In this document: piece by piece, positions 57,746 to 64,000 of the stretch
Layout of the letters: every line of letters begins with the position of its first letter
Position numbering within the stretch: the first letter of the stretch is position 1
Assembly: GCA_036346275.1 (NCBI GenBank)
Contig: CM070724.1
Coordinates: 48,547,038 to 48,611,037 of the forward strand
DNA: 64,000 nt
From: Otatea glauca
Taxonomy: Eukaryota > Streptophyta > Magnoliopsida > Poales > Poaceae
Direction: 5' to 3'
Notes under the pieces: model-generated
The model's input: the letters and a program-made list of their open reading frames with translations, nothing else
What the model was told of the DNA's origin: nothing
Database searches by the model: none
Program-made: the position numbers and the translations under genes

Positions 57746-59869
57746 CGGCGGGCCGTGCCGTGCAACCAGAAGCAGCTGCACGCACGGAAACGGAGCCGAA
57801 GCTACCACGGCAGGCAGTGTGTGTGTGGTGACGTCTACTGCCTGGCAGTGGGTTTGCGTCCGTGCACCATTGGCCTAGCCGTCTAGGCCATCGCTGCAAG
57901 TAACGACTAACGAGTCGCTCGCTCAAGGTCTGAGCTGGAGGGTGTTCCTTTCTCGCATAGACCGACAGATTCGACGCAGCCATCAAGCAGTCAGAGTGGC
58001 TGCCTCTGCCTGTCAGAGTTGACGCACTTCGACTCACGGCCCCACCTTACCATCACGTCAGCCAATCACGGAGCTGTGCGCTTCCACGGGGCCCACTCGG
58101 CTGGGTGCACTAGAAGCTTTCTCCAGATCAGTTCACTTCTGCTGATATTAGTGTATTCCCTGAAGCACGGGCAATTTCTCTCTGTAAAAGCTTCCGTGTG
58201 TTAGGTAGGGTCGAAAAAAAAAACTCCTAACCAAAATTTGTTTCGATTATAGTAATTAATATGTTTAGAGTTGAAATGAGTCTATTTTAAATAAAAAATT
58301 AATAAAGATCGGTTCGATAATAGATTATTACATAAATTTAAAATAACCACTTAAATAAAAAAAATAATATTAAACTACGTCAAGGAAAAAAAATCGATAA
58401 TAGATCTAGCCACTACAAGCCTACGAGGGCTCTGTGCCCGTGTGCCTGCCGTAGAAAGGAGGAAGAGGATGGTGAATTTGGTGGGCAACTGTAAATTCCG
58501 TCATTTCGCCCCCCGCGAATCCCTCGCCCGTCCGCTTATGCTTTCCTCCGTTGGCTCCGTCCCCCGGGAGACACGCATTGAGATCTGACGCTTTGATGCG
58601 TGCCCTTGCCGTTTGCGTGTGCCTTTCACCATACTTTTGTTTTGCTCCATGCTTGAGTTCCCTCTCGTGATCCAACCGCCCTGCATCTGGCCCGATGCGG
58701 GAAACGTGCCCATGCAGGTAGGTTCCTCCATGCTTTGACACAGGCCCACAGCTAAAGCTAATTTGGGCTTTACGTATATATAGAAATTTCATGAGATATA
58801 GTTTAATTTCGTAGAAATCGAAAAAAAATCACACATTCAACCTAAACATTGCCTACTTTCCTATAAAAGCTAATGCTAGCTCCGCTTAGTTCATGCGGAT
58901 ACATCAAAATTGGAAAGAAGATAGCAAGTGGTTTACGACATGCACCGTGCACTTAGCATTAACATCTAACTGTATGTAGGAGTGGCCGGTGTAGATCCGC
59001 CGTAGTTAGAAAATAACTTCATCAGATAGAGTTGCAATCTCAAAAATGAATGGTTGAGATTGTAACTTCATCGTCTGAAGTTAACTTTTAACTCTACAGA
59101 ATCTGCACCTAGCAGTGGCGGAGCTCAAAATTTGTAGTAGATATATATACAGGATAGCCTATCAAACCATGCATGCCAAGGCTTTTTAGTTAGAGCGAAA
59201 TGGCGGCAAATACCTGTGTATATTAGTTATTAACTCGTGCGTCTTGCATACGGCCTATGATTTTTTCTAATTTGTGTGTAAAACTGTCAAAAAGGTTGTG
59301 GGCAAAGGTTTCAAAAACAAAAACCGGCACATGGCAATCCAGGATATTTCTTTACTACATTATTAGGTGCGTACCATGATAAAAGAGTTACTGATAGTAA
59401 TTATTGTCCAATGGGACTATGGGAGTATCATTTGGCGTTTGATTTATATCATCATATTCTGCGGCTGGGTGTTTTGTACGTATAACTACATTTGTACTAT
59501 GTATCTATGTTGACTTGCATTGTGACTTATAAAGTTTCTTTGAATGTTCATAGCCGTAAAGACGACGCTATGCCGGTCGCCTCTTGTCGTTTGCAGGTTT
59601 TCTGGTGATAGCCTGATATATGTATCCCTACATATGAAAAACTCTTGTAAATAACTTTTCTATTCTTCTTAAATAGAAGATAGCAGTGCTCCTGCTAGTT
59701 CGTTCAACAAAGTTTATTTGAACAATCTCCTCTTTAGAGTCACAATCGTTCAGACATCTTCTCCTTCTATGTCCGTTCGCAAAACAGGTCTGAAGGAAGA
59801 TGCTCTATTACATGAACATAAATCACATTGTCTTAGAACCTACGTTGGTTGGCCTAGGATCCGCTGCTT
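57746..59869. other. no supported gene
   Basis: Mixed GC-rich then AT-rich DNA. A short foldback (gttgcaatctc ... gagattgtaac) lies at 59030-59070. The motif cagtggcggagctc at about 59112 resembles a grass transposon end, but no partner end was found. Confidence 0.35.
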
Positions 59870-60117
59870 GGTGGTGGTCAGTCCGTTGCGCAGTTGCCAA
59901 GCAACATCGCAAGGAGGTGGATGGAATTCTCATGTATACCGTGTAGAATCTTTGGAAGGAGAGAAACAATAGGATTTTCAACAATCTGTATCGAACCATG
60001 CAGCTGGTGAATCATAGTTGATGACGTATAGAACCGAAGAAACGCGGTCGCTTTCGAATTTCGGTAGTATTGCACGAATTTTCTACAAAATAGGTTTTCT
60101 GTTGTAAAGGTTGACAG
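59870..60117 (+). mobile_element. second LINE remnant, C-terminal coding part
   Basis: The plus strand encodes RKEVDGILMYTV-stop-NLWKERNNRIFNNLY. It closely parallels QKEVDGIIIYVLWNIWKEKEW near the end of the LINE at 32686-35715. The TAG replaces the conserved Trp. The remnant continues after the solo LTR at 61206. Confidence 0.7.
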
Positions 60118-61200
60118 TGTTAGATTATTATGGGACTGGCCCATAATTAATTTAATAGAGATTCTAAAAGGCCCATTAAAATACTAGAAGTCATAAAATT
60201 GGTTTAGTACCATACGGGAAGTTGGGAGAAATTTTCCTCAACTTAAATAGTTGAGTTGTGTGTCTCTCAATTAGAAAAGTGGAAAAGGGAAAAGGCGGTG
60301 CCACACGCGCGCGCGCATCGAGCCATGGCGTGGCATGGCGTGTGCGAGTCGAGCACGTGCGCGGCGCAGGTCAGTCCGGACGTGATGTGCTGGGCGAGAA
60401 GCGGTTCGTTTTTGCCGTTTCAGTGATTAATGTGGCCGATTTATGACCAGTAACCGCCGTCAGTTACCAGTAACGGACGTGGTCGATGACTGGCTCATAA
60501 ACGTCGTCAGTTACTAGTAACAGACGTCTTGATGGAGTTAGTTACCTGTAACGGACGTCTTGATGGCCTCCTGTTAATCACCGTCTTCATCTCCTGCCCA
60601 TTGCCTGCCGCAAGCCTATATAAGGAGGACAGCAGCTATGCTTTTCCCAACCAGCTAGTTCTCCCGCAAGGCTCCATTGTTTTCCAATTGTAGCCGCTGC
60701 CGTCTTTGTATTTTCGCCTTCGTTTTCTTGCGCGCACAAGTAGCGGAGGGAGCAGGCCTCCGGAACCTCGTCCTTCTTGAGATCTTGCTCGAGATAGAAG
60801 GCCGATAAGGTTTTTAGGAAGCGTACCACGCGACTGCTCAAGTTTTTATCCCGACCAGAAGCACCGCCATCGGAAGGAGCCCTTCTGCACTGCATCAACC
60901 TCTCCACTGCACCAAAGGCTTCTCTGCGACAACTTGTGATCCTCTACACCAACCGTCATGGCAAACAACAATGAGCAAGTCATTGTTCCGCCTGTGCCTA
61001 TAGTGGCACCGGCTCAAGGGTATATTCACTTATACCGTAATTTTATCGTGTTGATTTCTTGTTCATTAGCCTTTGCGTTTGAGATAGATAATTTGTTATC
61101 CAGTACCTTTGGCTTTGAACTAGAATTGTGCAATTGTTTAATCATGATTTACATAATTTTGTAGATTAAAATATTGAGAAAATTCCTAATATTTCCAACA
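60118..61200 (+). mobile_element. solo LTR (copia-like) with perfect target duplication
   Basis: 1083 bp, beginning TGTTAGATTATTATGGG and ending ATTTCCAACA, with identical gacag on both sides (60113-60117 and 61201-61205). A TATA box (cctatataagg) lies at 60615-60625. Around 60420-60560 a motif like agttaccagtaacggacgt is repeated about four times in the U3 part. No internal sequence remains, so the element was removed by LTR-LTR recombination, leaving one LTR inside the older LINE remnant. Confidence 0.9.
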
Positions 61201-61205
61201 GACAG

Positions 61206-61365
61206 TGCCATGGTTGAGGCATGGGTCAGGGCTAAGGTTCTTCTCAGTTCGCATTGTATTTTCTCGTTTCCAAAATATTCACGATGTATCTGAACAATAA
61301 CTTTGTTATAATTCGGTCACTCTTCTTTAATTTATGGCAGAGGTCCCGCTGTTTCTTAAAAAAAA
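61206..61365 (+). mobile_element. second LINE remnant, 3' end and poly(A)
   Basis: Resumes directly after the target duplication and ends tttatggcagaggtcccgct then a run of eight A at 61358-61365. This parallels the gcagagcctctgcc plus poly(A) end of the first LINE. Confidence 0.6.
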
Positions 61366-64000
61366 CAATCTCCTCTTTGTATTTGACTTTTTTTGGGATT
61401 CGTGGAATCTTAATGGGTAGGTACAGGAAAAGAAACGCATGTGCATTTGGTTTGTCATCAAACATGTTCTGCCCTAATTATACGATCCAATACTGGTATC
61501 TTTTCAAAATACCTATGCCAATTCAAAGAGGACTGCGCAGGACGGATGCTAATTTTTTTTCTAGGCATTTGGAATGCAGAAAATTTATAGAAATCATGAA
61601 AGAATTATATTGTTTCTTGTAAAATTAATACAAAATTCTTGTGTTGAAAACGTACCTACATTAAGGGAAAATTGATGATTTACCCAGTTTGTCCTTTATC
61701 ATTGATTTTTGCCCCGTGATGTTTTACTGACATATGTGACCACATGTTAGCGAGACATGCGAGGTAGATGATTAATTGCACCCAAAAAAACGTGGTAAAT
61801 GTTCAAATATCCCCTATGATCTTTCGTGCAGCTGTTTTGTTCATACAAACAATTGTGGGGCACCACACTCTCTTAGCTTTGGTCCACTGCTCATGATTTT
61901 ACCACGCCTATACCCGAGTTTCTTCGTTTGCCTTTTTATGCACCAAATTGATGCAAAACATTTAAACAGTAATAGAAAACAATGAACTTTCAAAAGACAG
62001 ATGGAAAGATCGATCGAACTAAGATCAATGTAAATTGACTGTGTGTGAACATAGTTACATGCCCGATGAAGCGATGAACACACGGAAAAATACATGTGTG
62101 ACAACTTGTCTGTCGAACTTAGATACATGCCCGTATGATAGGCAGTACTAATATTTAACACCACATGTAGCTTTAAAAAAATAAAAAGAACAGGCAAAAG
62201 ATGAGTACGTTGCTTGAATGTTGTTGCCCAACTGCGCTTCCATACTGTTCAACGTGTGTCGTCATGGACCATCTACCGAAACTATGGCCTTTCGGAACTA
62301 ATGTGTGCTTATGTATAGTAATATAGCCAACCACGATAGGCCGACAAAATTGCATTTGGTGATAGGATCGCCCTGCCAGAACCTTATCGATCGCCGTCGA
62401 CAATGTCAACACCACCAGTGACCTCGCCGTCGGAGACGACCATGAGTCATCGAAGACATGCGTGTCAATGTCGTGAACCAAGAAGAGGTTTGGCACCCCC
62501 GAACCCATCGAGCTCAGCCGTGGCGTAGTCGACACTCGACATCGAGCCGTTGAGGTCGCCAGCCTGACTTGTTGAGGAGGAAGACGACAGATAGCCCTAC
62601 CGCGGCGCACAGCTATGAACATCTTGATCAGGAAGAACACGTGTCGCCACACGACTGCCGAGCATTGGCATACAAGATGGGCCGATGGAGAAGAACAATG
62701 CAATCTTCGTAGTGAAGTGGGAAGTCTTGCTCGCATGTATGTATAGTATTCTTGCATGAGTCTCCTCTTTTCTTGTGGGCCCACCATATGTTTTTTTTTT
62801 GGTAATTCCAAGTCCAACAAAGGCATGCATTAGACTGCTGGTATTAATTTACCGAGTTTAATCCTTTCTCAAGTAATCGTCCGTTCCGTAATAAATGACA
62901 GTCTAGGATTTTATTCAATCGATGCATGTGTGAAAATAAACAAGTCGTCATTTTTCATTAATTCACTTATTGCTTTAGACGGTGTGTGTTACTCTAATCT
63001 ATAATAGTAAATAGCCTTAGGGATAACGAATGGTGAGGGTATGCAAAGGGAAAAAAAGTTAAAAATTGTCTTGAAATTATAAAATAACATGTATGAGATC
63101 AAAATTTGAAAGCTAGAATAACATATATTCAGAAACGGAGAGAGTACGTTTAGAAGCCCTTCTCGTACTCTTGTAGCCATCTTAAAGACACAAGACTATA
63201 ATGTCTATATTTAATCCAAGTCATAGATACTAACAATACAAAGGATTACAATATCAGGATGTTTTAGATTTGTGGAAATTTCTAGAATTTCTCTTTCTCT
63301 TGGATTAACATAGAATTTCTAGCTTTTACTTTTAGAGTAACGTAGGGCTTCTGAATTAGTCTCCAATTGGTAATTAAAGATATAGATACAGAGAGCCACT
63401 CAAAACTCTCATCGGTGAGATTGGCTTAGCCACCCAACCAGCATGTTGACCTATATAACCTAGCAGTATTCAATGATTTGTACGACGTTAAAAGACTGGT
63501 TTATACTTTACACACGTAAAAAGGAATCTGTTTAATGTTTATACACCGTACACTACCATGTCAACGAATTAATATCATGACGTCTTCTTTAGGGACATGT
63601 TTGGAACAAAACACGTGAATTTCACGTAAATTTTGTATAAAAGTAGTGCAATTTTCTTGTGATTCTTGAAATTTCAAGGGTTTCAAATGGTGCGCATCTT
63701 AAGGACAAAGTGATCTCACATATAATTCAACAAGCAAACATCAAATCCATTTTTTAAACCTTCTCCGGCTGTCTTCCAGGTGCACGCACCATTTGTTTGT
63801 TTGTTTGTTTGTTTTTTTCCCAATCTCTGAGGTGCACTCAATTAGCTCCTTGGTTGGATCCGCATCTATATCCACCATCCTAGCTGGTGTCTCAAGAAAA
63901 CAAGCCACTTAATTTGCCACGCCCCTAGCTTCGTGCCAAAAGGCCATGCATCACCAACGAGTAGAATCGTTGAAATGAGAAGCATAAATTAAGTGAGCAC
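61366..64000. other. AT-rich region, no recognisable gene
   Basis: A 217-codon minus-strand frame at 62173-62826 has no domain or consistent codon bias. Towards the end, short low-complexity runs occur (tttgtttgtttgtttg near 63795). Nothing else could be supported. Confidence 0.4.

Noticed and set aside
62173..62826. 217-codon minus-strand open frame
   Set aside because: No domain or recognised motif, mixed composition and a hydrophobic run at the end from T-rich DNA. It is not enough to call a gene.

Overview
The window is plant nuclear DNA from a grass (Poaceae). It has long AT-rich intergenic stretches, GC-rich coding exons with GT-AG introns, and dense grass-type transposons: a Tat-lineage Ty3/gypsy element, L1-type LINEs, Helitrons with CTAG ends, Tourist and hAT MITEs, and solo LTRs. 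No bacterial-style operon, CRISPR array, rRNA gene or convincing tRNA gene was seen.

Four intact host genes are supported. (1) A single-exon small plant membrane protein (277-663, minus). (2) A three-exon HIG1-domain mitochondrial protein (3638-7211, plus). (3) A five-exon membrane-anchored UDP-glucuronic acid decarboxylase / UDP-xylose synthase (37530-41438, plus). (4) A two-exon cytosolic ribosomal protein eL22 (47179-49848, plus) with a telo-box and TATA promoter. They are independent genes, not a pathway cluster.

The rest is mostly transposons and gene debris. Positions 8.8-12.4 kb hold MITEs, including a Tourist-like element inserted into a copy of its own family, and a T-rich tandem repeat. 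Positions 14.0-17.3 kb are a minus-strand LTR split by a non-autonomous Helitron (14189-16696). Positions 17.3-20.1 kb are GC-rich retroelement-like sequence with ~180-bp degenerate repeats. Positions 20.1-35.7 kb are a LINE split by a 12.5-kb Tat-lineage element (20224-32685). This element has both LTRs, PBS, PPT, decayed gag-pol, and a plus-strand additional gene with four intron-like GT-AG intervals.

After the UDP-xylose synthase gene comes a broken R40/EUL-type lectin fragment beside a second Helitron (42635-45152). That Helitron is an inverted near-copy of the first. The eL22 intron carries a probable solo LTR. Positions 51.4-54.7 kb contain a multiply disrupted PPR pseudogene with a FRIGIDA-like pseudogene lodged inside it. 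The end of the window has a solo LTR with perfect target-site duplications inside a second LINE remnant, then sequence without recognisable genes.

The most interesting signal is the spliced antisense gene of the Tat element. The precisely reconstructable nested insertions and the inverted Helitron pair come next.
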